From: Blastomussa wellsi
Taxonomy: Eukaryota > Cnidaria > Anthozoa > Scleractinia > Plerogyridae
DNA: 64,000 nucleotides
Assembly: GCA_947652115.1 (NCBI GenBank)
Contig: OX393561.1
Location: 23,210,856 to 23,274,855, forward strand
Direction of reading: 5' to 3'
Position numbers and translations under genes: made by a program. The notes below the pieces were generated by a model, which ran no database searches, was not told where the DNA came from, and was given only the letters and a program-made list of their open reading frames with translations. Below are positions 43,721 to 56,140 of this stretch, piece after piece; position 1 is the first letter of the stretch, and the number at the start of each line of letters is the position of its first letter.

Positions 43721-44280
43721 TTCATGGAGTTGGAGTAAAAAAGCAAAACAAGTTTTCAGTGCAACAGCAAATGTATAAACCATTTCCAGATGCAAAGATG
43801 ACTGAGCAGCACAACAAAGTTTAAGACCTGCATCCTTGTAAAGACTGCATTTTCCTTGGATGCGTGGGAGAGCTTTGCAGACCGTAAATATGTAAAGGCC
43901 AAAAAATTAGTAAATGTATGAAGCATAATCATAATTTCCAGATGTGGGGTAGTATGCCAGTTGGGCTTGAGCAAGCAACTTTTCAAGAGCCCACCCATCC
44001 ACCCCCTCTCATCTACCTATCCTGGTCTGCACTTCGAATCCACATCATTGTTCATACACAGAACAATCGATTCAATTCTTATCCAATTCTTAATTCAGTG
44101 ATCCATGGAACAAAGGCCAGTTTTAATATTTTAGTGTTGCACATGTAGTCATTTCAATACAGTTTTTCTCCCAGTATCACAAGGTGCTGGCATTTTTTGG
44201 GTTTTTCAGTAAGTATCTCAATCTACACACAATAGCACTATGCGCTAATGATGTCATGAAATTTCAGACCCCCCTTGAGA
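43721..44280. other. No supported gene
   Basis: Short chance frames only. I see no repeat or domain in this interval. Confidence 0.5.
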
Positions 44281-44289
44281 CTCAGACAA

Positions 44290-44611
44290 ACAATGTCCCA
44301 AATCGTAAGTACTCCTAAGGGAAAATTTGTGAATGGCAAGCAGGTCACTTCAATCTTTAATGGTTTTAACCGAGGACAACAACGTTCCTGGTTACAAATT
44401 CGAAAGAGATCCGCAGGAATTCACTGTTTACCAGCTAAAACGGTGGTTAAAGTGCAGGGGTTTAAAATTGAGCGGTAAACGCAATGACCTTGCGAAACGT
44501 GTGAGCGACTGCATAGATAGTGGGAATCACCACACACTTGATGCGAGCATTAACGATGGTGAATGGTTCACTGCCAAAGTGCGGAGTTACAAGCAACTGG
44601 TAGCTCGAGTG
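44290..44611 (+). pseudogene. SAP-domain fragment cut by an RTE-like LINE
   Basis: The frame from 44333 encodes YKFERDPQEF and then a SAP motif, FTVYQLKRWLKCRGLKLSG and KRNDLAKRVSDCI. SAP domains are short helix-turn-helix DNA-binding units. The reading ends where the minus-strand LINE begins, after WFTAKVRSYKQLV. The SAP-SWIM-YqaJ gene at 61767 also starts with a SAP domain, so this may be a remnant of a similar gene. No other domain is visible. Confidence 0.6.
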
Positions 44612-46250
44612 TCGGGGCAAGGATGCAGCCTTGCTTCACACCACTCTTGATGTTGAAAGGTTTGGACATGCTTCCCTCATACAGAATGGATGCCTTCATG
44701 TCATCGTGGAAAGATCTAATCATACTGTGCAGATTCGGAGGCCTCCGATTTTCAGGAGGATGTTGAAAAGCCCATCCCAGCTAACCAGGTCAAATGCCTT
44801 GGTTAGGTCAATGAAGGCAATGTAGAGGGGTTTCTGTTGTTCCCTGCATTTCTCCTGGAGTTGGCGAATGGAGAAAATCATGTCCACTGTTGAGCGTTCT
44901 GCACAGAAACCGCATTGGGATTCAGGATAGATGCGTTCAGCCAGTTGCATGATACGAGCATACACTTTGCCCACAATGCTCAAGAGAGAGATGCCTCTGT
45001 AGTTGTTACAGTCGCTCCTGTCCCCTTTGTTCTTATACAGGGTGACGATTTTGGCATCTTTCATGTCTTGAGGGACGCCGCCTTCACGCCAGCACTGGCA
45101 AAGGGTAATGTGCAGTGGCTGCAGGAGGGTAGACTCGCAGCGCTTGATGAGATCAGGAGGGATGCCATCTGTTCCAGGGGCTTTGCCGCAAACCAAGCTG
45201 TCGATAGCCTTGCTAAGTTCTTCCAGTGTTGGTTCGGCGTCGAAGTCCTCCATGATAGGTAGAGGTTCGATGGCATCCAATGCCGAGTCAACAACATTGT
45301 TCTCTCTGGAGTAGAGCTCTGAGTAATGCTCTACCCATCGCTCAATTTGTTTCCCCTTGTTGGTGATCACTTCCCCGCTGATGGATTTGAGGGGTGCTGT
45401 TTTGCTCTGAGTTGGTCCGAGAGCTTCCGTGATGCCATCGTACATGCCTCTGATGTTAGCTGTGTCCGCTGCAGTCTGGATGTCACAACTGAGCTCTTGC
45501 CAACACTCGTTGGCACATTCCTTGCTGTCTGTTGGACCTTGTTCCGAGTTGCTCTTAATGTCTTCAGGGTCTTTTCGCTTGGAGAATGCTTATATTAAGC
45601 AAGGGCCGCCCGTTTTGCTTCTATGACGGGGGTAATCTCTGCGGACTTTGCATCGAACCAGTCAGAGCTCTGGGAGGTCTTCTAACCGAAGATGGCTAGT
45701 GCTGATGTATGGATGCACTCTCGTAAGTGGATCCAGGTGTCTGATGCTGTACTTTTGTGGAGATGGCTTCTTCGAAGGTCTTTGCAAATTCCTCGATCTT
45801 TGCTTCTTGTTGCATCTTGATGGTGTTGATGCAAGGTGAAGTGTCTTTGGTGTCAGGCAGATCTTGCAGCATACAAGAGAGTGGTCTGTGTCAGTCTGCG
45901 CTGTGACAGGTGCAGGTAAGAAGCACGTGCTTGAGGCTTGTGCACCTGACGATGATCATGTCAAGTTGGTGCCAGTGTTTTGAGCGTGGATGACGCCAGG
46001 ACACCCGGTGTTGTGGCTTCGTCTGGAAGGTGTTGGTCACACACAAGCCGTGGTAAGAGCAAAACTCTAGTAGCTGCTGTCCATTGTCGTTGACCTTGCC
46101 AACTTCAAAGGAACCAAGGCAGGAGGGCCAGGAGTCTCAGTCGGCACCCACCCTGGCATTAAAGTCGCCCTGAAGAAAGAGTTGTCCATTGTTGGGGATG
46201 TTCTTGATTACGACATTCAAGTTGGAGTAGAATTCGTCTTTGCGGTCTGC
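44612..46250 (-). mobile_element. RTE-like LINE, 3'-truncated and decayed
   Basis: Read on the minus strand, an endonuclease part comes first, with GQLFLQGDFNARVGAD at 46140-46180, LLEFCSYHGLCVTNTFQ and HWHQLDMIIVR (about 46090-45950). RT follows in frame 45445-44720: GKAPGTDGIPPDLIK, IVTLYKNKGDRSDCNNYRG, ISLLSIVGKVYAR, QCGFCAERSTVDMIF and motif A in FIDLTKAFDLVSWDGLF. A frame-shifted motif B, GVKQGCILAP, sits at the very end (44640-44612). Motif C and the rest are missing. The endonuclease and KNKGDRSDCNNYRG wording suggest an RTE-type clade. Confidence 0.75.
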
Positions 46251-47206
46251 TTGTCGGTTGTTACCTAATCCCCGTGCACCCAATGAGGAAGACAGACCAT
46301 GACGGGACAGCACCTTATTGACCGGGGGCTGCCCGGCTGAGGCGGGCGGTAACTGTCCAGTGAGATCCAAAGAACCCTCCCACCAACGAAAGCGACCCCT
46401 GGTGCCACGCTCTACGGCAATCAAGCATTGTGGCTTATAACCGGTAACTGCCGCTTTCCGTGTTGGTTCAAAGCTGTAAGGCGAAGTTGGAGTGTCCTCT
46501 CCAGGGCACACAGGGCAGGGGGATATGGAGGACCAGCTCTTGCCCAGTTAGCAGGACCCCCCTCTCAACGGCGATGACTGCTCCGGATGGAACAGCAGGG
46601 CCAGTAAGGTCTGGGGCCATTGACGTCGCAGGAGTTGCCAGAATGAGATTGATTACAACGAAGAACTGCCTACGGGACTCCAGCTCCAGATTTTTCCTCG
46701 AGGTTAACTCCTGAAGTCTTTTCTCTAGAGAGATATTAGCTGCAAGGCAGCTGAGGTTTTTGACAGAGTTTTCCTTCTCTGCATGCAGCAGGTAGCACAG
46801 GGTAGCATGATACCTGTGGCAGGAGCGACCTGTTCCGGGCTAAAAGGCTTTCAGTTATAGACCATTACTTCACAAAAACTGGATCCCCCCCTCCCAGGAA
46901 AAGACCTATACATTCCATGATTGATCAGTTGTGATCTGAACACACGAATGGGTTCAGTTTATAAGGCAGTGAAAGTCAAATATTTCCTTCACTTTATGCC
47001 CGTTCTCGTACCTCATTATTAGCCATGTTTGAAGCGTTGAACGTATATATTAATTTGTATCCAAGCACTTGTTACGTTAATAGTATTTTCATGTTGAAAG
47101 GAAAGGCACCCCGCGTCCTCTAACCCCCTTATCCCCCCAACTTGGCTTACGCGTTTCAGTGACCCCCCACCTCCCCCCACTCAAAATCTTGCTTCGCGTG
47201 CCTTAC
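46251..47206. other. GC-richer block, then spacer; no supported gene
   Basis: 46251-46860 is GC-rich relative to its surroundings and carries an antisense frame that joins the LINE endonuclease; it may be the degenerate 5' region of that LINE. The rest to 47206 contains C-rich tracts around 47110-47190 and nothing I recognise. Confidence 0.4.
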
Positions 47207-47359
47207 CTGGTTCTGGCACAGCAAGTTTGCACAAATTGTCACCCTTATCACTGGAAGCCGTTTTGCACTAAACTCAGCTCCAAAATGTCGCCGAGTTTAG
47301 TGTAAAACGGCTTCCAGCAATAAGGGCAACAATTGCAAACTTGCTGTGTCCAGAACCAG
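47207..47359. repeat. Long palindromic MITE-like repeat
   Basis: The left arm starts CTGGTTCTGGCACAGCAAG and continues TTTGCACAA..., then GGAAGCCGTTTTGCACTAAA. The right arm is its inverse, ending CTTGCTGTGTCCAGAACCAG. Arms are about 70 bases with few mismatches. It could fold into a long hairpin. Confidence 0.85.
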
Positions 47360-47429
47360 TATTTTATGTGTGAAAAAGCAAATAATACGCAAACACAGAA
47401 GTAAACAAAAGAGCGTGACCCCAACCAAG

Positions 47430-48506
47430 CGAGCAGATGTGTGCCAGAATTAATTTCCAATTAACGAAATATCTGCACAACTATATACACCAATATGGCT
47501 GCCGCAAATTATTCATCAGTTGTTTTGCAAATGTTTTACAGTCCAATAACGAGGCAGGAAAACTGAAACCTACGTCAACCATTACAACCACAACTGGTTG
47601 CATTATGACGGGTTTCCATTATCACAAAGTAATTTCCGGGAATGGCTTCGTGTTTGGAGAATGAATGTATCCGAAGGAAGTCAAAACAACAAAGATTTAT
47701 TAATGTTGGCAAGAGAAAATAAAGCAAGGTTCACTGATTTGGTTGAACAAGAACTCCAAAAGTTAAAAAGCATTAAAGCAGGTTTCGGGTAAGAAGTACA
47801 GTTTTCAAGAGAAAGAAAAAAAGGAAACGCAACACATGAAACATTATTTTAAAGAAAAAGAACCGCACATTTTTAACAGGGATGATGAAGAACTGATAAA
47901 ACAAAAATTCCATGAATTCATTGAAAGAACAAAGGGAGAAATAGAAAACTGGTCTGTGGAGGGTAAGCAGGCAGCATTTTTTGATCAGACCAGTGTCACC
48001 GAAGATGCATTTCGATACCAAATTCAACAGCAAAAGTTGAATATGTATTTTTTCCTTCGTCTTCGCTTTCACCCATTATGGCGCCGTGAAGAACCGTCTT
48101 AAATATGGCTAACTTCAGCTTCATAAGGCTTTTTCATATTTCTGAACACAGGATCGAGTGTTGCAAAATTGGAAGCTACAAACCCTTGGTAAGAATCATA
48201 TGGTTTTCACTTCAAAGATTTCGCTTTACTTTCACAGAAACGTTGCTTTTTTATGGGTGGCTCGTGTGAGATGCTTGCACAAATCAAATACTACAACCTT
48301 CCAAGTCTTCCTCACTAGGGCTCCAGTTATGCCTCAGATGAGAAAGCATTATAACTGCTTTCCTGTTGCGCAATACGTAAAAGCAAGGAAAAGCCTTCAG
48401 GAAGAGTTAGGGAAAGAGAACGCCAGCCTTTCACAGCTTTCAACAGAGGCGAAAACCTTGCAGCAAAAAGTTCAGAGACTGGATAACAAGGTATTTAATT
48501 CAAGAG
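47430..48506 (+). pseudogene. Unrecognised spliced gene remnant with coiled coil
   Basis: Plausible coding pieces on the plus strand are: about 47598-47780 (HYDGFPLSQSNFREWLRVWR, then LARENKARFTDLVEQELQKL), 47836-48015 (FKEKEPHIFNRDDEELIKQK, FHEFIERTKGEIENW) and 48310-48490 (MRKHYNCFPVAQYVKARKSL, QEELGKENASLSQLSTEAKT). The last is a coiled coil that ends at a GT donor. I cannot assign a family. Its start resembles the segment near 59680 (TCCAATT, then ATATCTGCACAA, then TATATAC in both). Confidence 0.4.
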
Positions 48507-51266
48507 TGAGGCTTTTGTTGATGTGAAATTCATGACTGCCATCCATTTCCTTTTGTTTAAATTTCTTAACATATTATAAAGCTATTCTCTGAACATCTGT
48601 AGTTGATTGTTTAGTCTATTTGATTTCACTCTTTTATCCTCTATCAGGCCTTTATGGAGACTAATTTGCCCATTTTAATGGGTGTGGCCAAAACCCTTAC
48701 ATTTTGCTTATAACGTTGTAAGTCAGCTTTGGCCAGTAGAAATAAAAGATCATTACCTTTAATCTTACGGGAGTACGTCACAGAATATTTCATTTTAAAA
48801 AAATAGGTCCAAATATAAAAAATGCATCATTGCAAGATGCATAATGTCACCATGGAACTGAATTTTGATGACCTTTGACGTACTACCGTAAAAAAGTTTG
48901 TCTTTCAGATATATCCACAGAAAGTAGTGGCAATTCTCTTGAGCCTGCTTATAAATTAACATGTTTTTCACCAAAAACTCAAGCTAAATGGGAAAGACTT
49001 TGCTTTGAATTTCTTTCTTCAAACTGTTTGCGATGGCAACCATCTTGTTGTTGTCTACAATATTTGTTTCCAGCGGTAAAACGTCTAAAATGGCCCCGTC
49101 TAGGGCCATTTCTTCCGGTGGGCTGTATTTCCCGCAAAACCAATCAGTAGTGGCGATTGTAAACAATGACGCCTTTGCATAGCAACAGCAACCCAACCGG
49201 TTGGTGTTGACAACAGCAAATGCAAAAACAGACAGACCACAGATAGTCACAGCAAGCACGGAAAGTGAAATCGAGAGAAGTTATTTAGAGTATATCATCA
49301 GAGTCTATTACCCGAGTTTATCATCAGAGTTTATTAATAGAGTATATCATCAAAGCTAAATGATGCCTCAGCGGAAGAAGCGGTCCGTCATTTCCACCCA
49401 AATAAATGGGAAACAAAGCGTGAGGTTCTGGTGCTCAATTGAATTGCCTGATGTGAACAAGCTAAGGGAAGCTGGTTATTGGAGCATAAGCATGAGATAT
49501 ATTAACGACAGAGAGATGTATACTATTTGTTACAGGGAGAGATTTATTTATTAGATCACATTTATTTATTTATGGCGGACAGACATCCAACAGCATTGTC
49601 GAAAGACTAGAAACTCGAAACGATACTTGAGGCTCAGGAAGCTGTTCGAGAACCTGCTTGGACTCAGTAAAGCCAGAAAAAGTCGGATGGAAAATTCATT
49701 CTCGGCAATTGGGAAAGAAAGTTCACACTGACTACAATGACCTTGAAGGTCGAACATTCAGAAGCACCAAGGGACGTGGAACAGAAACTGGAATTGGATG
49801 GCATTGTGGCTCAATTTATAAAAGCGCAGAGCGTGTGAGATGAGACTGTCTATGCAGAACAAAATACTGCACAAGGAGTGGAAAATTTGGATGGATGTTA
49901 TAACTTTATTTGCTATTCTTGAAGGCACTCCTTCAAGCAGACGTGTTGTCTCTCTCATTTCAGATTACAGGGTTTTATTACAGGGTTTTTTGTAATCCGA
50001 TCCAGAAAGAAATTCTTCCCAGACAATAACAATGCAAATCGGCACATGGGTTAGGAGAAATCAGTTCTTGCTTGTGGGAATAGGCCAACAGAGCCAGAAT
50101 AGCCAAATTGAAGATGAAAAGCATGATAGTTTCTGCAAGCAATTTAATATAATGACATATTTACATATAAAAAAGTAATCTTTTAAGCTCTGTGATTTTG
50201 ACAATGTTTCACAGACAAATTAAATTAACAGATCTAAGGAATAACATGCGGTGACTTCTATGGTTCTGCTTCTTAATATTTTCAGCTCAGAGTCAACTAG
50301 ACTGCAATCAGGCAAATTTTTTAGACGTTTTTTTTAAGTGACAAAGAAGAACACAATTACACCTGATATATTTATTGAACCGGTCGCCATCCGCCTCCTA
50401 AGTCAGCTGTCAAAACCACTGCAATTAATTGGCTTTAATTTCGTGTCTCGGATTTCCACCAGGCGCGCAAAATGGCTGCAAAATAATTAATTGGACACGC
50501 AACGACAAAAAACTTCCTCGCGTTAAAATGAAAACTTATTTGTTAGAAGGTTGAACTGGTGTTTAAATATCTAAAACAAATTATTTCTATATTAACATTC
50601 GAGTGGGTTTATGACGCGGACAATTAACATATTTTTAATTTACCGGTAAACATTTTATCTCACACCTTTGAAATTATTTGAAAAACCTGTTGGGCTAAAC
50701 ACCAAAACATCTCCATGCAAACAAATTTCGCGTCTTGTAAGCGTTTTAAAAATGCTCGCTATGCTCGACCTTTTGAGAATTATGCCGTAAATTTGTCAGG
50801 GTTTCAGCTAAATCATTACAATCGTTTGAACTCTGTAAACATGCTGTCTCGACCGGAAGCCTCTTTTAAACAAGACAGCGAATGAGAACACAAGCACGTC
50901 ATAAACATTGTTTCTCGACCAATCAGATAAAAAGCCAAAATCTGGCTTTTTTACATGAGATCCGACAAGCAAATGTATCATGCCCTCCTTCCCTGAGATG
51001 ATAAGTAGGGAGGGAGGGCATGATCGCAGGTTAACAGTCAACCAAAAAAGTTCACACCCCAGAAGGTGAATTGTAAATTATTTTACCATTTCTGTTAGAA
51101 AATAGTTAGGGATGATTGAAGCACAGAAACTATTTTTTGTGTATTTTCTGTATGACAGTATTAAAGGAGTGTAAATTTACTTACTTAATTGTATAACATC
51201 TGGTAATACAAAATTGTAAACTATGAAACATAACAGGTCATAATCAGTAGTTTATTTTTCTCAACA
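48507..51266. other. Mostly anonymous sequence with weak coding traces
   Basis: A possible exon lies at 48912-49060 (DISTESSGNSLEPAYKL). A short frame at 49360-49551 has no known family, and a plus-strand trace starts at 49573 (MADRHPTALSKD). An inverted pair near 48766 and 48880 (ACGGGAGTACGTCA against TGACGTACTACCGT) may bound a small MITE. A 42-base hairpin at 50981-51022 has arms CATGCCCTCCTTCCCT and AGGGAGGGAGGGCATG. Nothing here supports a gene with confidence. Confidence 0.4.
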
Positions 51267-51938
51267 GTGACACGTACACGTCCACCAACAGACACTGTCT
51301 CGCCAAAGACACTAGACCATAGATGCAAAAAAACATTCAAGGCTGCAATGAAGATTCATGGAGGAACAGTTTCTAACAAAAGACCAGCACTTGATGGTCT
51401 TTGTCACACCATTTCCAAAAGATGTAAAGTTAGCGTTTTGGGTCATTACATATTATCTAACAGTAAGGTTACAAATTATATTATTAAGCAATGTAAAGAT
51501 AAGCAGTTGACAGAATTTGCATATTCAAAAGATAATGTTTTGCGTAGTATAGCTACCTACAATACATCTGGGGTTATGGGGAAAAGGAAATACCAGGCTG
51601 TGAGGCTACCATTATCAATGAAGTCCTCTGATTTGAAGAGAGGGGGTAAAACAGCAATCAAGTTTATGCCAAACTGTCCCATACCAAAACTTCTTACTTA
51701 CAAAGATTGATGTAGGAAAGATTACTCCATAGAAGAAGTGCTGTTAAAGGGAGCAGTGGCTAAGTCCAACACACAACCAACATGCAAATCATTTGCAGAG
51801 ATTCCAAGGGATACCTCATTAAGGAGACTGGTCACTGCACTTCAATATGAAGTGAAGGCTGGTCACTTGGCCAAAAGGTTTGAAAATGATTTGATGAAAC
51901 ATGGGGTAAGCAAGGAGATCTTCAGTATTGTTTTACAG
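51267..51938 (+). pseudogene. N-terminal part of an uncharacterised cnidarian transposon-type protein
   Basis: After an acceptor at about 51268 (CTCAACAG) the frame encodes LDHRCKKTFKAAMKIHGGTV, then FAYSKDNVLRSIATYNTSGV and MGKRKYQAVRLPLSMKSSD. One in-frame TGA occurs at 51708; the same frame goes on (YSIEEVLLKG, ALQYEVKAGHLAKRFENDLM) to a GT donor at 51939. I recall coral proteins with this N-terminal pattern ahead of a GDGA-type core like that of the 8-exon gene at 8650, but cannot verify it. The core exons are not found downstream; a Penelope fragment follows. Confidence 0.45.
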
Positions 51939-52509
51939 GTAAAGAGTGACAGTTGTTTTATCACAACTTTGCTAGGTTGTTTACTTTTTTGAGGCAGGAA
52001 GGAGACAATCAAAAACAATGACAGACTGTCCTCACTTTAGCTTATGTTGGGTTCAGACTGAGGGATTTGAGCTTGATCATCAATCAATTCGAAGCAGAAG
52101 ATACTCATCATGAGCAGCTTCAGACCTTAGCGAAGAGTACTACCGTGCCAATGTTGGCTATGTAATTGTTTGAAATACTAATCAAATACCGTATTTACCT
52201 GTTTATAAGTCGACCTTTCACGACCTAAAAATCAATCCAAAAAATCGCCCTTGACTTATACATGTGTTAGAAACTAAGACCCAAGCACAGGTAAAATAAA
52301 TTCAGCACAATTAGCATAAAAATTGTCTTTATAATCTCATGTAAAACATCTCATAAACAATGATGCAAAATTACGCGATAAGGCCTCACTCAATACCTTG
52401 AAAGGATATTGTAGCATCAGTCGAGCAAAGCATTGCAGGACTTCCAGCCGCATCGCAAGATGAAATCAGAGTTGAAGTAAGCCATATACTTAAGAACGCT
52501 AAGCCTCCT
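51939..52509. other. No supported gene
   Basis: AT-rich spacer with no recognised element or frame. Confidence 0.45.
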
Positions 52510-52990
52510 AAGAATGACAGGCACTGGAACATCTTCATTTAAATGAGAACATACTCATTCTTCCTGCGGACAAGGGCAATTCTATCGTGGTGATGGACAA
52601 GGCCAATTACCAACAGGAGATCAAGTCCATGCTTCAAGATCAAAAAACGTATGAACAGATCACGGACAAAAGACGGAATCCTACTGCAACAGAACTACAG
52701 AGGAAGCTGCAAGTACTTAAGCAATCCGGAAACCTTTCTGATGATGATTGCAAATGGCTCAGAATTCCCGATCCAAATCCTGCATCTTTTTTATGGAATT
52801 CCGAAAGTTCATAAGTTGGAACTTGTGCCGTGTGAGGATCATTACACAGTTTCATTGGGGGTGGGTTGGATTCCCTTGAGACCAATAAGTAGCTGCATTG
52901 GTGCTCCAACGTACCAGCTGTCCAAGTATTTGGCAGGGGTACTCAGGAACGTGCAGAAAAATAACAAATACACTGTAGAAGGGCTTTAAT
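52510..52990 (+). mobile_element. Penelope-like element, reverse transcriptase fragment
   Basis: Across two frames the strand encodes the N-terminal RT region of Penelope-like proteins: ILPADKGNSIVVMDKANYQQ, MLQDQKTYEQITDKRRNPTA, then FYGIPKVHKLELV and PLRPISSCIGAPTYQLSKYL. The frame changes near 52790 and the copy stops before the catalytic YADD motif. It is unrelated in position to the GIY-YIG fragment at 13488. Confidence 0.8.
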
Positions 52991-53458
52991 GTTCATCGTA
53001 GAGTTGCATAGGGAAGGCCTACACGGCCGTACAAGGTTTGATAGTGTTCAATCTTTCTTGTTTTGTTAACACTCAAAGAAAAGACCGTGAGGGAGAGAAA
53101 ATCATGACATAAAACTTAACTGCGCATGGGCAGACAAAATACATGAATATGCAAATTGGATTAAGGCGTCTCCATTCCGTCGGCCTTGATAACATCAACT
53201 TAAAGAGGCTTAAATATTTCTAAATGTTCTTAATGTTCTTGATATTGTTAATGTTCTCTTCTCTAGTTCTAGTAAAGTTCCTTGGAAGTGTGCTTTAAAA
53301 TTTAGCCTTAAATAAAGTTCTTTGGAAATGTTCCTAAGAGTTCATTTGGTTTCAGTAAAGTTCTTTGGAAATGTTCCTAAGAGTTCATTTGACCTTCAAT
53401 ATCTTTGAAACTTGTTCCTGACAATTCGCTTGAATTGTCTGTAAAGTGCGTAATGCAA
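52991..53458. other. No supported gene; short direct repeats
   Basis: A phrase of about 35 bases (AGTTCTTTGGAAATGTTCCT plus AAGAGTTCATTTG) occurs twice between 53315 and 53395, with a weaker match before it. It may belong to the terminal part of the BEL/Pao element to the right. No coding sequence. Confidence 0.45.
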
Positions 53459-53764
53459 CTACTGTGCTTCTGATGGACTCAGCAAGCACAACTTTACGAT
53501 TGGTCGAATGAATGTTCCAGTCTTAGTTTTGACTGTGACCACTCTGACAAGCTGATCTGGTCCGGGATGGATTCTGATGATTTGGCCAAGTGGCCACTGA
53601 TATGGCAGAGTGCGATTATCCTTCAAGAGCACGATGTCATTGATGTGAAGGTTTCGCTTGGGTCGCTTCCATTTGTTGAAGCGTTGAAGAGCATTGAGAT
53701 ATTCAGTTGACCATCTCTTCCAAAAATGTTGTGTTAAGGCTTGACAAAGTTGCCACCGCCTTAA
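53459..53764 (-). pseudogene. BEL/Pao pol, C-terminal end (piece 2)
   Basis: The minus-strand frame encodes RWQLCQALTQHFWKRWSTEY, then RPKRNLHINDIVLLKDN, PYQWPLGQIIRIHPG and RVVTVKTKTGTFIRP. This is the conserved region after the integrase core of BEL/Pao retrotransposons. It joins directly, across element D, to the integrase piece that ends at 58180 (GHFLIGRPLEALPEQ, then PISKL). Confidence 0.85.
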
Positions 53765-54108
53765 AGTGCTACTGCGACGAAAATACACTTTCTTTAAACT
53801 TACCGGATATGAAAAGTACATCACCCAAATAATAACTGTGCCAAATCTTAAGCCAGAATTCTAAAGAGAAGTCCGATAAATATGACTGTAACTTCCTTTT
53901 AAAACCGTCCGCCATCACTCGAATTAGAAAAGTCCGAGTTTGAAAGGAGGATTGGGTCGAGAACGGAACTGACGTCATAGTCATAACAAAACTCTGAAAA
54001 CGTGGCTAATTCAGTATGCAGAGTGGGAGTTTTCGCTGAGAAAAATAGGTATATTTTGATCTGCGAAAAACTATTGCTTAGTTGTTTTCGGCGTGTTGTG
54101 GCAACATT

Positions 54109-56140
54109 ATGAGCCGCTGTGTTGTCCAAGGCTGCAGTAATTCGTCGAATCCTGCTGCTGGAATTTCTCTGCATTGGTCGCCAGCAAACAAGGGTCTCTA
54201 CGCGAAATGGAAAGCTTTTGTTTGCTTACACCGAAAAATTTTCGATCCCAAAGGCCGCTTCATGGTTTGTTCGGAACATTTTACCGAGGATTGCTTTAAG
54301 AGGTTGTTCCACATGGAAGGAAATGTAAGAAGGTTGGAACCAGGATCCATTCCTACTGTTTGGCGAAAATCTGAAAAATCCGTCGATCAGCCGCTCTCGC
54401 ACTGGAGCTGTCGTAACGTACGCATAGAGTGCTGCTATTATTTTATACTTTAGTTATGTTCAGCTTATATTCCCTGTGCACTAATTGCAACTTGTTTTAG
54501 CTAGGAAATCTTACAATTCTTAGTATACCTTCGGTTGCTTTGGCACAGGACTAGAAAATTGTGCATTTAAAGTTCAGAGAGTTGTTCGCACCTCGCGTTC
54601 CTTGGATTCTTCTCGCTTACATGCTATTTCCGTGTTTTTTCCGACCAATGCTATACATTTTATTTTGCAGATATTGACCACAGCACTGCTTTGCCCCCGG
54701 TGCAACTGGAAACATTTGCATCCAATACCTGTGTGGAGACCGAGCCTGAATTAATGCAGGTAAAATGTTACGTCTCTATACTTTTTCTTTTATCACCTCA
54801 CTCATTCTATACCCATATTTTTTTCCTCAGGTCGACCAGCCTCTTACCGACGAGCCGATGGAACAACCTCATCTCCAGTTGACACTGCCGGCACATCAAC
54901 AGCTGGAAGCACCAACAGTAAGAGGAAACGTATTCTCGGAAGGAAAGGCTTCGCAAGTTTCCTTGTTCTTTTATTTTAAATTTTCCCCTTTTGCAGGTCA
55001 ACCAGTTCCTCGCTGACGAGGCTCCATATCAAAAATATTTTTTGGGTGGGGTGGGGGGATGTAAGTTAAAAATGGTCATAGACAAAACCAACCTTACTCT
55101 ACAAGTCAAAAATGTAAAGAAGGTTATAAAGGAAATTCCACGAGCAAGCCAATCCGCAGTTTGGTAAAATTTGCCAAGAATAAATAACAGAAAGCATGGG
55201 AGCTTACCAAAATGTGTGGGAGTGAAGTCCTGTTGATCCTGCTCAGTTTGATTTTGAAACGTCTCAACCCAATGTTTTTGGTTAAGTGCCATCCTGTTCT
55301 TTAGCCTGGTAACTGTGGCTTTTAGTGATCTGATGTCTGTCTTCAGGTCGTTGTTTTCTTTCTTTAAATTATCACATGTCTTACAGTCGTCTGGAGTTTG
55401 GTCGCACTGATCAGTCTAACCAAAAAAATTGACACAGGTTTAATTTATTTCTCTTTGTACTAAGTTTTTTTTTGCATGGTTATTCAATGCCTACATATTA
55501 TGGTAGTCCACCCGGGGAGAAACTAACAATTTTAGAAGAGATAACCTTTTTTTGTCAGCCAGTTTATTCTTCTAAAAATAATGTTTGTAGGACAAAAAAC
55601 AAATTCTTACTGTTTGGATGAATGGAGTTGATTGTCGCTCTACAGATGATAAGAAGGTTGTTAGAGGTGTTGAAGTCGAAGGACCAACCTGCAAATAAAA
55701 AAAATGAAACTTTGCGAAAATCTAGTTAGTTTACAATTTAAATTTATTCTTACGTTTATAAGTGTCGATGAATAAGTTGATTCAAATTCCAGTTCTTGAT
55801 CTTGCACTGATGGATCATGATCTTTTTATCTTTTTTGTATCTTTTAAGGACTGCTTTATTTAACAATTTCAAGTACAATATCTCACTGGCACTGCATGTA
55901 TTTCTTGTTTAAGGTACTCCCACAGAAGTTGAACCCACGCCCATTCCAGAGCAGTCTGATCATTTGGATGATTATGACGATGCAGAGGAAAGTGATCAAG
56001 GTGCCCCCATCTATGACGAGGATCCCAATTGGACCCCTGAAGATGTTGATGAAGCCTACATAAAATTAGGAGATGACAGTGATGACAACAAACAAACAAC
56101 AAATCTTGGGTATTACTCTAGTCTGCTATCATCATACTAA
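54109..56140 (+). pseudogene. THAP-domain gene of element D, lacking DDE region
   Basis: Exon 1 (54109 to about 54417) starts MSRCVVQGCSNSSNPAAGIS, followed by KWKAFVCLHRKIFDPKGRFM, VCSEHFTEDCF and GSIPTVW. These give all THAP landmarks (C-x-C pair, W, C-x-x-H, P, F). Short exons with P/T/E-rich sequence follow (about 54670-54760 and 54832-54918). The last recognised exon (55912-56140) is acidic and ends DPNWTPEDVDEAYIKLGDDS, like the acidic regions of elements A and B. The catalytic exons expected next are absent. Between them (55020-55800) a coiled-coil exon set reads on the minus strand. Confidence 0.75.
55200..55800 (-). pseudogene. Coiled-coil exons in reverse orientation inside element D
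   Basis: On the minus strand, exon-like pieces encode ELEFESTYSSTLINV, then STPLTTFLSSVERQSTPFIQ, then CDQTPDDCKTCDNLKKENND and LKTDIRSLKATVTRLKNRM. The CxxC and leucine-rich coiled coil match the position and style of the exon after THAP in element B (YNCDELKTRVRKLQKSC), but are reversed relative to the THAP exon here. An internal inversion, or an insertion from another copy, would explain this. Confidence 0.55.

Noticed and set aside
40948..43728. 8-base target duplication for the hAT element (TCCTGGGA and TTCATGGA).
   Set aside because: Only 5 of 8 positions agree, so it is not reported as a duplication.
53315..53395. Short direct repeats as a possible CRISPR-like or satellite array.
   Set aside because: Only two or three copies with no regular spacers, in a eukaryotic setting.
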